A DNA stretch of 9,039 nt from Flavobacteriales bacterium UBA6165 (GCA_002422285.1 DIUF01000102.1:1-9039); one strand, 5' to 3'. Shown: positions 1 through 7,026, counted from the first letter of the stretch. Notes: generated by a model from the letters alone, not told the origin. Made by a program: numbers and translations.

Positions 1-2
1 CG

Positions 3-524
3 CAAATTGAATCAAAGTCGTTGTTACAGAAAATGATTGCTTTTGTGGTTTTTGCCTTGAGTTTCGGGACTATCAAAGCACAGGAAACCACGAGCGCAGA
101 ACCAATTGTAGAAACTGTTTTGACAGACTCCATTCCACCTGTTCAAAAATCGGATTCAATTGAAACCAAGCAAATCACAATTCGGGGCAGAATAGTTGAC
201 AAATCAGATATGGAGCCCATATTTGGATGCCGCGTTATGTTGTTTGGACATGAGGAAAAAGTACTGTCCGATTTTGATGGGAAATTTGAAATAACTGTAA
301 GCAGAGAAATCAATGACACTTCACAGCTTGTTCTTCTAATTCGAAATATGGGGCAAGAAACGAGAGTTGTAGTTGTCAATCCTGATGAATACATCGAAAT
401 AGAACTGGAAGTTGAGATTTATGAAACCATTACTGTTGGCATGATAGTACGTCGGCCAATTTATAATGAATTTGGCTTCGGCACCACAATCCATTTTGAC
501 CGATTTGGAAGACGGGTGGATTGA
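3..524 (+). CDS. Secreted protein with carboxypeptidase regulatory-like domain (5' end uncertain, possibly partial)
   Basis: The reading frame is open to the left edge, so the true start may lie outside the window. In-frame candidates inside are TTG at 21 and ATG at 33. From ATG 33 the protein begins with a short hydrophobic stretch ending in KAQ, a likely signal peptide. It lacks a basic N-terminal region unless translation starts further upstream, which favours an upstream start or the TTG. The mature part has an acidic, Ser/Thr-rich linker. Then comes a domain starting ITIRGRIVD with a later SDFDGKFEI motif, the pattern of the carboxypeptidase-D regulatory-like (Ig-type) fold common in Bacteroidota envelope proteins. 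The C-terminus (MIVRRPIYNEFGFGTTIHF region) matches nothing I recognise. A role at the cell envelope is inferred. A membrane-protein gene follows 44 bp downstream on the same strand. Confidence 0.78.
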   Translation, partial: QIESKSLLQKMIAFVVFALSFGTIKAQETTSAEPIVETVLTDSIPPVQKSDSIETKQITIRGRIVDKSDMEPIFGCRVMLFGHEEKVLSDFDGKFEITVSREINDTSQLVLLIRNMGQETRVVVVNPDEYIEIELEVEIYETITVGMIVRRPIYNEFGFGTTIHFDRFGRRVD

Positions 525-568
525 AATTCGAATAATTTATTTTCTTTGCAGTATAAAACCACTTGATT

Positions 569-1243
569 ATGAGTTTATTCTTGAAAGCCAAACATTGGCA
601 ACTGTTTTTGCTGCTATTCGCGCTCCCCATATTTTTATTCATGATAGGCATAGCAATGTTCTTCGCGAATTTAGATTTTCAAGTTCTCGCGGAGTCTGAA
701 CCAAGTCCAGAGTTAATTATTGATCTGTTTTCTAACATGTCATGGATTTTTGCACCAATGATTGTAGTTTTTATCATTCAATATTGTTGGTATTGGTCTG
801 TTGCCATCGGATTAAAACGATTTTTGCCAGAGGGCTTAGCTATAAATAGTACTTTGTTTAAAGTGTGTTTTTTTGTAAGCCTGATTTATATCTCTAGTTT
901 TGTTTTGCTCTCGTTTGGGTTTTCACAATTTTTGAAATCAATTTTTGATAGTAGCATAGACGGCAGCATCCAACCTAATTTTGTTATTGGACGATCCATT
1001 GCTGCATTTTCAATGATTTTCCCGCTGCATTTGTTTAGCACGTTCAGTATGTTCTACATCATTTATCACTCTGCGAAAACCATCAAAACGGTGAATGCCC
1101 AGAAACAAGTAACGTTCTCAGACTTCATCGAAGAATTTTTTCTAATCTGGTTTTTTCCCATTGGCATTTGGTTCATTCAGCCAAAAATCAATGCCATTTT
1201 CGAAGGAAAACAGCTTGAAGAGGATGGCGTTTATAACAATTGA
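569..1243 (+). CDS. Multi-pass inner-membrane protein of unknown function
   Basis: This 224-residue protein is dominated by hydrophobic segments at roughly residues 10-32, 58-78, 96-118, 141-166 and 188-204, so about five membrane passes. The last segment ends in a FFPIGIWFIQPKIN motif followed by a short polar tail. I recall similar endings in uncharacterised Bacteroidota membrane proteins, but I cannot name a family. The ATG at 569 is preferred over a TTG two codons upstream. No clear ribosome binding site is visible, which is usual in this phylum. It lies 44 bp after the preceding secreted-protein gene and may be cotranscribed with it. It converges on the DUF2490 gene with only 12 bp between the stop codons and no intrinsic terminator in that gap. 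Function is unknown. Confidence 0.85.
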   Translation: MSLFLKAKHWQLFLLLFALPIFLFMIGIAMFFANLDFQVLAESEPSPELIIDLFSNMSWIFAPMIVVFIIQYCWYWSVAIGLKRFLPEGLAINSTLFKVCFFVSLIYISSFVLLSFGFSQFLKSIFDSSIDGSIQPNFVIGRSIAAFSMIFPLHLFSTFSMFYIIYHSAKTIKTVNAQKQVTFSDFIEEFFLIWFFPIGIWFIQPKINAIFEGKQLEEDGVYNN

Positions 1244-1255
1244 TTTCTAAGAATA

Positions 1256-1948
1256 TCACTTCTCTTGTTTCCAATCCAACTTGTAAAAGAATCCCACAAC
1301 CAAAAAATCGCGACCGGTTTCGTCTACGATTTGATAATCGAATTGATGCAAATAGCCCAATTGAAATTCGATAGAACTATTCAATTGATAGGCAAAGTGA
1401 ATTTGGGAGCGATTGCGTTCAAAATAGGGCGCTCGATTGGTGAAAAACAGCTCGTTGTTGGCGCGGATTGACAGTTTGCCTGATTTGATGTGTTTTTCGA
1501 GTAGGGGATGGCTCACTCCGAAACGCAGCCGAAATCGATTTCTGTAGCCGTTGTTGGTAAATCGAAACTCGGCTCTATATCGATGTTCAATTTTCAAGCG
1601 TTTAATTTTCTGATTCAAAGTAAATTGTGGCCAAAGTCTCAATTCATCACTGCGGATGGGTTCAACAAAAGTCCCGCCCTCACTGTAGGTTCTGTATTGA
1701 CCAAATCCCAATGCTAAGGTCGAATTCTCTTGTAAATCATAAACAAGAGCGCCTTTGTATTCATAATAATGAAAATGATCATAAAAACGCAACGAGCGAA
1801 TTTGACCTTCCACAAACATCGACCAATTGTCGTTAAATTTCACATCCATGTGAAGGATATTCCAAGACCCCAATGTGCTGTCTTGTGCTTGATATGAGAG
1901 TCCATAAAACACAGAGCAAAATAGGATCCAGAAACGCATTGTTTTCAT
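1256..1948 (-). CDS. DUF2490 family outer-membrane beta-barrel protein
   Basis: The protein is 230 residues from the ATG whose complement is at 1946-1948. The frame extends four codons upstream to a TTG, but the ATG gives a proper signal peptide: MKTMRF basic start, hydrophobic core, YQAQ cleavage region near residue 20. The mature protein has alternating aromatic/polar strands, for example WNILHMDVKFNDNWSMFVEG, RLRFGVSHPL and FQLGYLHQFDY. It ends in a strand, FLVVGFFYKLDW. This pattern, with an RYRAEFRF central strand and a LRLWPQFTL segment, is typical of DUF2490, predicted barrels of unknown function in Bacteroidota and Proteobacteria. It is probably in the outer membrane. It is divergent from the nitroreductase gene, and no partner gene suggests a substrate. 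Confidence 0.88.
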   Translation of the reverse strand: MKTMRFWILFCSVFYGLSYQAQDSTLGSWNILHMDVKFNDNWSMFVEGQIRSLRFYDHFHYYEYKGALVYDLQENSTLALGFGQYRTYSEGGTFVEPIRSDELRLWPQFTLNQKIKRLKIEHRYRAEFRFTNNGYRNRFRLRFGVSHPLLEKHIKSGKLSIRANNELFFTNRAPYFERNRSQIHFAYQLNSSIEFQLGYLHQFDYQIVDETGRDFLVVGFFYKLDWKQEK

Positions 1949-1970
1949 AGTCACGCGCAATAATTTTCTG

Positions 1971-1978
1971 CGAAGATA
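1971..1978 (-). promoter_or_regulatory. Weak -7 box for the DUF2490 gene
   Basis: On the minus strand this reads TATCTTCG, one mismatch from the Bacteroidota -7 consensus TAnnTTTG, and lies about 22 bp before the ATG at 1948. I see no convincing -33 TTG at the right spacing, so this is tentative. Confidence 0.35.
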
Positions 1979-1983
1979 TAACG

Positions 1984-1995
1984 CAAATCGATTTG
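1984..1995. promoter_or_regulatory. 12-bp perfect palindrome in divergent promoter region
   Basis: CAAATCGATTTG is a perfect palindrome between the divergent DUF2490 and nitroreductase genes. A partial copy, CAAATCCGATT, follows at 2010-2020. It sits just upstream of the weak minus-strand -7 box and about 33 bp before the plus-strand -7 box, so it could be an operator shared by both promoters. It may also be chance in AT-rich DNA. Confidence 0.3.
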
Positions 1996-2027
1996 AAGGT
2001 ATTCTGTCGGCAAATCCGATTAGTAAC

Positions 2028-2035
2028 TATCTTTG
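2028..2035 (+). promoter_or_regulatory. -7 promoter box upstream of nitroreductase gene
   Basis: TATCTTTG matches the Bacteroidota primary-sigma -7 consensus TAnnTTTG exactly and lies 33 bp before the ATG at 2069. The -33 element is poor: TTCTG at 2002-2006 is the best candidate, at about 21 bp spacing. It would drive the three-gene cluster up to 3933. Confidence 0.55.
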
Positions 2036-2068
2036 CAAGCGTAAATTGACACTGATCAACGAATAGAC

Positions 2069-2656
2069 ATGAAGTACAATCTGAGTGAGATTACCGATTT
2101 AATCAAAGATCGCCGAACCATTTATCCTGAGCAATTCAGCGAGCGAAAAGTGCAGCGCGACCAAATCGAACGCATCTTAAACAATGCCATTTGGGCGCCA
2201 ACACACGGCAACACGCAACCTTGGCGTTTTCAGGTTTTTATGGAGAAAAGTCGTGAAAGTCTTTCTGATTTTTTATCCAATTGGTATGTGAACAACACGC
2301 CTGAAGATCAATTTAATCCGAAGAAATTCCAGAAATTGCAAACGCGACCGCTCCTTTCATCTGTTGTGATTGCAGTAATCATGGAGCGCGATCCAAACGG
2401 ACGCATCATGGAATTGGAAGAAATTGAAGCTGTGGCCTGTGCGGTTCAAAATATGCATTTGACTTGCACCGCTTATGGTTTAGGCGGATTTTGGTCGACA
2501 CCGAAAGCTATTTACACTTCAGAAATGAATCAATTCTTGGAGATAGGTGAGCAGGACAAATGTTTGGGGCTCTTTTACGTCGGATATCCAGCAATTGAAT
2601 GGCCGAAAGCACACAGAAAACCAATCGAATACGTGACCAGATGGAGGCAGGATTAG
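2069..2656 (+). CDS. Nitroreductase family protein (YdjA-like FMN oxidoreductase)
   Basis: This 195-residue protein belongs to the flavin-dependent nitroreductase fold, which reduces substrates such as nitroaromatics or quinones with NAD(P)H through bound FMN. Visible signatures are the N-terminal RR pair (residues 15-16) that binds the FMN phosphate and the APTHGNTQPWRF motif (43-54), characteristic of the YdjA-like subgroup. Also visible are the helix with AVACAVQNMHL (121-131), the GLGGFW segment (137-142) and the final VGYP strand (171-174). Length fits the compact YdjA subgroup (about 180-195). The ATG at 2069 follows a perfect -7 box. The next gene starts at or before its stop codon, indicating an operon. 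Physiological substrate is unknown. It probably acts in the cytoplasm. Confidence 0.94.
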   Translation: MKYNLSEITDLIKDRRTIYPEQFSERKVQRDQIERILNNAIWAPTHGNTQPWRFQVFMEKSRESLSDFLSNWYVNNTPEDQFNPKKFQKLQTRPLLSSVVIAVIMERDPNGRIMELEEIEAVACAVQNMHLTCTAYGLGGFWSTPKAIYTSEMNQFLEIGEQDKCLGLFYVGYPAIEWPKAHRKPIEYVTRWRQD

Positions 2657-2667
2657 AGCATTTTGAT

Positions 2668-3090
2668 ATGGGTTTGGTGAATTACCGCCAACATCCTACT
2701 AACGTAAATTTTATTGTTTATCGCTTCAAGGATATTCATCGCGCCGACACTTTTGAAGAGAAGTTGAAAGTAGCCAATATATGGTATGAGCGCTCAAATC
2801 CTGAAGAGGATGAAAAGCAATTGTACATGTTCGCGGTTGAGAAAAAATTCTTCAATAAAACACAAAAACTGAACTTTGAAACCGAAGCCAAGCACAAAAA
2901 ATTTTTAATTCCTCACAAAGTATTTCGAAACTTTTTTGTCTTGTTTTTTATGTCGCTTATTGTGCTTGCGGCAGTAGGATATTGTCAGAGCAGAAAAGTG
3001 CTCCAAGAAGCTACGGAACAAATAGAAACCTCAGAAAATAATTTTTCTCATCCTCCAACGTTCTATCGCAGGATTGCGTCTTTTGGATAA
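2668..3090 (+). CDS. Small protein with one C-terminal membrane segment, unknown function
   Basis: From the ATG at 2668 the protein is 140 residues. In-frame ATGs at 2641 and 2599 would overlap the nitroreductase gene by 16 and 58 bp. I chose 2668 because the recognisable domain starts after it. The soluble part (NFIVYRFKDIHRADTFEEKLKV... IWYER... LYMFAVEKKFF) looks like a small alpha/beta domain resembling uncharacterised Bacteroidota proteins that carry a similar domain before a membrane helix. A hydrophobic segment lies at about residues 88-105, followed by a short polar tail of about 35 residues. Its position, 11 bp after the nitroreductase and 6 bp before a barrel gene, indicates cotranscription. 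I do not recognise a named family, and no catalytic motif is visible. Confidence 0.75.
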   Translation: MGLVNYRQHPTNVNFIVYRFKDIHRADTFEEKLKVANIWYERSNPEEDEKQLYMFAVEKKFFNKTQKLNFETEAKHKKFLIPHKVFRNFFVLFFMSLIVLAAVGYCQSRKVLQEATEQIETSENNFSHPPTFYRRIASFG

Positions 3091-3096
3091 ATAATT

Positions 3097-3933
3097 ATGC
3101 GTCACACAAAAGCACTCATAGCGTTTTTCTTATTTGGTTTGTTTGCTACAGACTGGAGCACAGGTGCCTTTGCCCAAACAATTGAATCCGTTAAGCGTCA
3201 ACAGAAACGAGAACAAAGAAGAAAACAAAAGGACACCAAAACTTATCCCGATTATTTTGGAATTCAATACCGTCCGCTTGTCCCATTCAACGCATTTGGC
3301 GCAGGCCCCTTATTTTTAGAAGACACCATGGGCGTACATAATTCTATTGTTTCACCCGAATTTGGTTTTTCGGCAGGTGGTGTTATTCGCGTTGGATTCT
3401 CAGAAAGATTCGCCATTGAAACAGGAATCAACATGACGCGTAGAAATTACAAAACCGAGTATTTCGTTCCAGACTCCAATCTCTTTGCTAAAACCACAAT
3501 TCGCAATATTTCTTACGACATTCCAGTTAATTTCTTGATTTATGTAAAAGTGAATAAATGGTTGTATATCAATGCTTCTTTTGGTAATTCATTTTTGTTT
3601 TTCCCTTCTAATACAGCAACACAGACCAACACTTTGCCACACAATTATCGAACAGAATCTTTGATGTTTCGTTGGGTAAGATTGGCGCTTAATGCCAATG
3701 CCGGTGTGGAATTTAGAACTGAAAAAGAAGGATTTTTCTATGTTGGGGCATCATTTCACAGACCGTATAACAGCATCTACGCTTTTAGAACCACCTACCA
3801 ATACATCAACGACCCGGTGAGAGCGGGTGGGGCCATGAACGGCACATTTTTCTCGCTTGATTTGAAATATTTCTTTCCAACCATCAAAAGCAAAGGGTCA
3901 CCATTTCCTGATGGACCACTGGGGAGGAATTGA
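3097..3933 (+). CDS. Outer-membrane beta-barrel protein (OMP_b-brl / PorT-like)
   Basis: The protein is 278 residues with a clear signal peptide, hydrophobic to GAFAQ at about residue 27. A very basic stretch follows (residues 33-48, rich in K, R and Q), which may face the periplasm. From about residue 52 it shows alternating amphipathic strands and tight turns typical of an eight-strand outer-membrane barrel. Examples are YFGIQYRPLVPF, GFSAGGVIRVGF, FAIETGINMTRRNY, WLYINASFGNSF, LALNANAGVEF and GFFYVGASFHRPYN. The last strand, FFSLDLKYFFP, is the usual Bacteroidota barrel terminator before a short polar tail. It starts 6 bp after the preceding stop, so it is probably the last gene of the nitroreductase cluster. 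Function and ligand are unknown. Family placement is from pattern recognition only. Confidence 0.88.
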   Translation: MRHTKALIAFFLFGLFATDWSTGAFAQTIESVKRQQKREQRRKQKDTKTYPDYFGIQYRPLVPFNAFGAGPLFLEDTMGVHNSIVSPEFGFSAGGVIRVGFSERFAIETGINMTRRNYKTEYFVPDSNLFAKTTIRNISYDIPVNFLIYVKVNKWLYINASFGNSFLFFPSNTATQTNTLPHNYRTESLMFRWVRLALNANAGVEFRTEKEGFFYVGASFHRPYNSIYAFRTTYQYINDPVRAGGAMNGTFFSLDLKYFFPTIKSKGSPFPDGPLGRN

Positions 3934-3953
3934 TTTTTTAAACACCATTCGGC

Positions 3954-3967
3954 AAAATCATGATTTT
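3954..3967. repeat. 14-bp perfect palindrome in intergenic region
   Basis: AAAATCATGATTTT is a perfect palindrome with no spacer, between the barrel gene and the next gene and about 51 bp upstream of that gene's -7 box. The position suits an activator or repressor site, but AT-rich palindromes of this size arise by chance. A second weak hairpin, ATGAC-TTTC-GTCAT at 3982-3995 followed by TTT, may act as a poor terminator. Confidence 0.3.
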
Positions 3968-4017
3968 ACGCTTGTTTATTCATGACTTTCGTCATTTTCT
4001 TTGGGTGAATCGTGCAT

Positions 4018-4025
4018 TACATTTG
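4018..4025 (+). promoter_or_regulatory. -7 promoter box for the 4039 gene
   Basis: TACATTTG is an exact TAnnTTTG match 13 bp before the ATG at 4039, implying a leader of only about 10 nt. Because it lies inside the reading frame extended to GTG 4012, it argues that translation begins at ATG 4039. The -33 element is weak. Confidence 0.5.
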
Positions 4026-4038
4026 CAAAAAAATAATT

Positions 4039-4440
4039 ATGTACATCACTATTGAACCATCACATACCTTAGGAGACACAAATGCGAATTTTCAGAAATT
4101 TTTTGGAATGTTGCGTTTGGATTTTTATGCTTCAACTCACGACTCTGGTGAACTGTCAGAAGATTTGGAGGCCTTTGATTATGCCAAACCATGGTCTGAG
4201 CTCGGTTTAGAAGCAGAGCAAAAAATAGATTTCGATAAATCGACAACCGTTGCTCAATTTGAAGCTCTGTTTAAGCAGTTTGGGCTTGGTGTTCAAGTAA
4301 TGCGGAATTCGAAAGGTGTTTGGTTACAGACTTCAGCTACTGATGATTGGTCTTTGGCAGAGCAACAAGTTCGAGCACAAGAAATGGCGGGCGATATACA
4401 AGATGAACGCGAAATTGGAGATTACCACGAGCAGGAGTGA
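4039..4440 (+). CDS. Conserved-type hypothetical protein, acidic and soluble
   Basis: This 133-residue protein has no signal peptide or membrane segment and is strongly acidic, notably in the C-terminal third. The start is set at ATG 4039. The frame is open to a GTG at 4012, but a -7 promoter box lies between them. The central region (TTVAQFEALFKQFGLGVQVMR, then KGVWLQTSATDDWSLAEQQ at about residues 92-110) resembles uncharacterised Bacteroidota proteins in which a strand pair with VWL.T...DDWTL is followed by a helix. I cannot assign a named domain or function. It has its own promoter upstream and converges on the ABC-F operon across a repeat-filled gap. It is a real gene by codon pattern and length. 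Confidence 0.85.
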   Translation: MYITIEPSHTLGDTNANFQKFFGMLRLDFYASTHDSGELSEDLEAFDYAKPWSELGLEAEQKIDFDKSTTVAQFEALFKQFGLGVQVMRNSKGVWLQTSATDDWSLAEQQVRAQEMAGDIQDEREIGDYHEQE

Positions 4441-4442
4441 TA

Positions 4443-4484
4443 TGGCTGCTGGCTGCTAGTTACTGGTAACTGGTTACTGGCTGC
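4443..4484 (+). repeat. Degenerate heptamer tandem repeat, six units
   Basis: Six back-to-back 7-bp units run without slippage: TGGCTGC, TGGCTGC, TAGTTAC, TGGTAAC, TGGTTAC, TGGCTGC, with a partial TGG after. The consensus is TRGYTRC (unit 4 has A for T at position 5). The array begins 2 bp after the stop codon of the 4039 gene. A related array lies in the opposite orientation at 4520-4556. Confidence 0.8.
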
Positions 4485-4504
4485 TGGAAGAAAATAGGTA
4501 GAGG

Positions 4505-4520
4505 GCCAATTTAAATTGGC
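4505..4520. repeat. 16-bp perfect palindrome between the two heptamer arrays
   Basis: GCCAATTTAAATTGGC is a perfect palindrome and its last base begins the second heptamer array. As RNA it could form a six-pair hairpin, but the centre is AT-rich and no T-run follows, so it is not an obvious intrinsic terminator. Confidence 0.75.
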
Positions 4521-4556
4521 TAGAAGCTAGTCGCTAAAAGCCAGCCGCTAGAAGCC
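4520..4556 (-). repeat. Degenerate heptamer tandem repeat, inverted relative to the first array
   Basis: On the plus strand the units are CTAGAAG, CTAGTCG, CTAAAAG, CCAGCCG, CTAGAAG, then CC, in strict 7-bp register. Read on the minus strand they become TAGCGGC, TGGCTTT, TAGCGAC, TAGCTTC, which share the TRGC..C pattern of the 4443-4484 array. Positions 4445-4459 and 4534-4548 are complementary at 12 of 15 positions. The array ends directly at the stop codon of the ABC-F gene. Confidence 0.7.
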
Positions 4557-6425
4557 TTAAACATCAGCCAACTCCAACCAGCGGTCAGTTTTTTGCTCAA
4601 TCTGTTCCATGATTTGGCTCAGTTTCATCGACACATTGTTCAGTTCTTCACCAGGAAGTGACACATCTGAGAGTTTCGCTGTGAGTGTTTCTTTCTCCTT
4701 TTCTAGTGCTGCGATTTCGCTTTCTAAGTTATCAAATTCTAATTTCTCCTTATAGCTCAGTTTACGTGCACGATTGTTGTTGCGGTCTGCATCGTCACTA
4801 AGATCAGCCTTTGTGGCGCTAGCAGCAGTCTTTTGCATGTCCTGTTGCATTTGCATGCGTTCGCGGTGATAAGCTGTATAATTCCCAGAGATATCTTTGA
4901 TTTTACCATCGCCTAGGAAATAAAACACATGGTCGACCAATTTATCCATGAAATAACGGTCGTGTGAAACAATCATCAAGCAACCAGGATAGTTGGTCAA
5001 ATAATCTTCCAAAACTGTCATGGTGTAAATATCAAAGTCATTTGTCGGCTCATCGAGAATCAAGAAATTGGGATTTTTCATCAAAACCGTCATGAGTTTG
5101 AGGCGATTTTTCTCACCTCCACTCAATTTATCGACATAATTCCAATGCATGGAACGTGGGAACAGGAAGCGCTCCAAAAACTGAGCAGCACTCAATTGTT
5201 TTCCTTTTTCAAGTGGGATATACTCTGCAATATCGGTAATCACCTCGATAACACGCTTATCAGCCGGCAAATGGATGTTTTCTTGTTTGTAATAACCAAA
5301 AACAACTGTGTCACCAATCACAATCTTGCCCTTATCTGGTTCGATTTCACCGCTGATCATGTTGAGGAAGGTACTTTTTCCTACTCCATTTTTCCCAATG
5401 ATTCCAACGCGCTCTTGATTCTTGAACACGTAAGAAAAATCATCAATTATGGCCTTTCCAGGATAAGATTTACCTATTTTATGAAATTCTAAAATCTTAG
5501 AGCCCATACGCTCCATTTTGATGTGGATGCCCATTTCATCTTGTGCAATGCGTTGCGTTGCGATGGCTTTGGTGTCTTGGAAAGCATCCAAACGGGCTTT
5601 TTGTTTTGTGCCGCGAGCTTTGGGCTGACGACGAACCCAATCCAATTCCTTGCGCATCAGGTTTTTAGCCTTGTCAACTGTTGATTCCAATTGTTCGTGA
5701 CGTTCTGCTTTTTTCTCTAAGAAATAAGAGAAATTACCCTTGTATTTATAAAGCGTATTGTCGTCCAATTCATAAATCGTATCACAAACATTTTCCAAGA
5801 AATAGCGGTCGTGGGTCACCATGAAAATTGTAGAATTGGACTTGGAGAGATAATTTTCCAACCATTCAATCATGTCCAAATCCAAGTGATTGGTGGGCTC
5901 ATCGAGTACCAGAAATTCAGGTTCAGCGATAAGCACTTTGGCCAAAGCAATTCTTTTCCGTTGTCCACCCGATAATTGTCCGACAGGAAGTTCATTGTTC
6001 GCCAAATTCAAAACCCCTAATATCTCTTGGATGCGGTGCTCAATATCCCAAGCATTTAAATCGTTCATGGCTTGAGACGCTTTGTCAATTTGACCGCTCT
6101 CGCCAGATTTCAAGGCATCTTGGTAGCGTTTTACGGCCTGAATTTGAGGCATTTCATGATCCAAAACAACGTCCATTACCGAAGCGTGTTCTGGCATTGG
6201 ATTGTTTTGAGAAAGATAAGCGATTCGGATGTCTCGGCGCCAAACCACACGACCCTCGTCCACATTGTCGAGGCCCATGATGCAATTCATCAACGTCGTT
6301 TTTCCACTGCCATTTTTGGCAACCAATGCTGCTTTTTGACCTTGTTCTATACCAAAGGTGAGTCCTGAGAACAATATACGTTCTCCGTAGCTTTTGCTAA
6401 TTTCTTCAACGGATAAAAAATTCAT
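4557..6425 (-). CDS. ABC-F family ATPase, Uup type
   Basis: This 622-residue protein has two ABC ATPase domains on one chain and no membrane segments, the ABC-F layout of cytosolic ATPases that act on ribosomes or nucleic acid structures. Domain 1 has Walker A AKNGSGKT (36-43), signature LSGGQ (151-155), Walker B FLVLDEPTNHLD (171-182) and switch His205. Domain 2 has GKNGVGKS (344-351), LSGGE (434-438), FLILDEPTNDFD (454-465) and His488. The inter-domain linker contains the basic RRQPKARGTKQKAR (265-278). The C-terminus (about 555-617) is a charged coiled coil starting KLSYKEKLEFDNLE, as in Uup. The first Walker A Gly is Ala in domain 1, which I recall as common in Bacteroidota homologues. 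It starts 4 bp after the DUF4293 gene, so it is cotranscribed. Antibiotic resistance is not implied. Confidence 0.95.
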   Translation of the reverse strand: MNFLSVEEISKSYGERILFSGLTFGIEQGQKAALVAKNGSGKTTLMNCIMGLDNVDEGRVVWRRDIRIAYLSQNNPMPEHASVMDVVLDHEMPQIQAVKRYQDALKSGESGQIDKASQAMNDLNAWDIEHRIQEILGVLNLANNELPVGQLSGGQRKRIALAKVLIAEPEFLVLDEPTNHLDLDMIEWLENYLSKSNSTIFMVTHDRYFLENVCDTIYELDDNTLYKYKGNFSYFLEKKAERHEQLESTVDKAKNLMRKELDWVRRQPKARGTKQKARLDAFQDTKAIATQRIAQDEMGIHIKMERMGSKILEFHKIGKSYPGKAIIDDFSYVFKNQERVGIIGKNGVGKSTFLNMISGEIEPDKGKIVIGDTVVFGYYKQENIHLPADKRVIEVITDIAEYIPLEKGKQLSAAQFLERFLFPRSMHWNYVDKLSGGEKNRLKLMTVLMKNPNFLILDEPTNDFDIYTMTVLEDYLTNYPGCLMIVSHDRYFMDKLVDHVFYFLGDGKIKDISGNYTAYHRERMQMQQDMQKTAASATKADLSDDADRNNNRARKLSYKEKLEFDNLESEIAALEKEKETLTAKLSDVSLPGEELNNVSMKLSQIMEQIEQKTDRWLELADV

Positions 6426-6429
6426 GATT

Positions 6430-7026
6430 CTAGCGCAAACGATCTAAGGACTTGATCAAACTGTAGTCTCTTTTGATGCCCAATTGAGCCAAATAGGCAA
6501 ATGGCAGGAGTGCACAAACGAGGTAGAAGCCCAAATGGGTAATGCGTGATACCCGAATATCATCTAAAGGTATTTCTTCAATTAAAGGTTGCGCATAATT
6601 CAATCCAAAATAAGCCAAAAACATATTGACTCCGACATACAACAAGGTTAGGAAAAATAAAAGTCGAGCCAAATTCAACTGCTTTTTGAGATTTTTATAC
6701 GAGAACATCACAACCAATGCAAGAAGCACTAAAATGCCTTGCACAAGTAAAAGGGGAGAGAATCTGGTGAAGGATAGGCTTTGATCCTCTAAGTCTATAT
6801 TGATAGGCGTGCTGCGTTTTATTTCTTGAGCAACTGCTTCCAGTTCTGCTCCTGCAAGGTTCAAATTCCCAGTAAGTGATATGTTTCTTGTGTTTAAATC
6901 AAGGGAAATGCTTTTGTTAATTCCTGTACCCTCAGCTAAAAATTCTAAAATTGAAATCCCCGAAATTAGTGCAGCCGATAAAGCAATAAAGACCAATAAA
7001 TAGAGCGTTTGAACACGTTGTAGCAT
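6430..7026 (-). CDS. DUF4293 family integral membrane protein
   Basis: This 198-residue protein starts MLQRVQTLYLL and ends SLDRLR, both hallmarks of DUF4293, a Bacteroidota-restricted membrane family of unknown function. Hydrophobic segments lie at about 8-28, 91-110, 121-140 and 163-181, giving four passes. A polar loop of about 60 residues between the first and second passes carries short strand-like stretches (SISLDLNTRNISLTG). The length fits the family. It is the first gene of a two-gene operon and its stop lies 4 bp before the ABC-F start. A recognisable promoter sits upstream at 7044-7075. Its role is unknown, and pairing with an ABC-F ATPase does not by itself make it a transporter partner. 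Confidence 0.92.
   Translation of the reverse strand: MLQRVQTLYLLVFIALSAALISGISILEFLAEGTGINKSISLDLNTRNISLTGNLNLAGAELEAVAQEIKRSTPINIDLEDQSLSFTRFSPLLLVQGILVLLALVVMFSYKNLKKQLNLARLLFFLTLLYVGVNMFLAYFGLNYAQPLIEEIPLDDIRVSRITHLGFYLVCALLPFAYLAQLGIKRDYSLIKSLDRLR

Noticed and set aside
1265..1836. Several plus-strand open frames over the DUF2490 gene
   Set aside because: Short frames opposite a recognisable gene with no domain, promoter or start support.
4443..4556. Heptamer arrays as a CRISPR array
   Set aside because: Units are 7 bp and directly abutting with no spacers, and no cas genes are present.
5145..5492. 115-codon plus-strand frame over the ABC-F gene
   Set aside because: It is antisense to conserved ABC ATPase motifs and has no independent support.
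4557..6425. ABC-F protein as an antibiotic-resistance determinant
   Set aside because: The C-terminal coiled coil and linker fit the housekeeping Uup type. No upstream attenuator or mobile context is seen.
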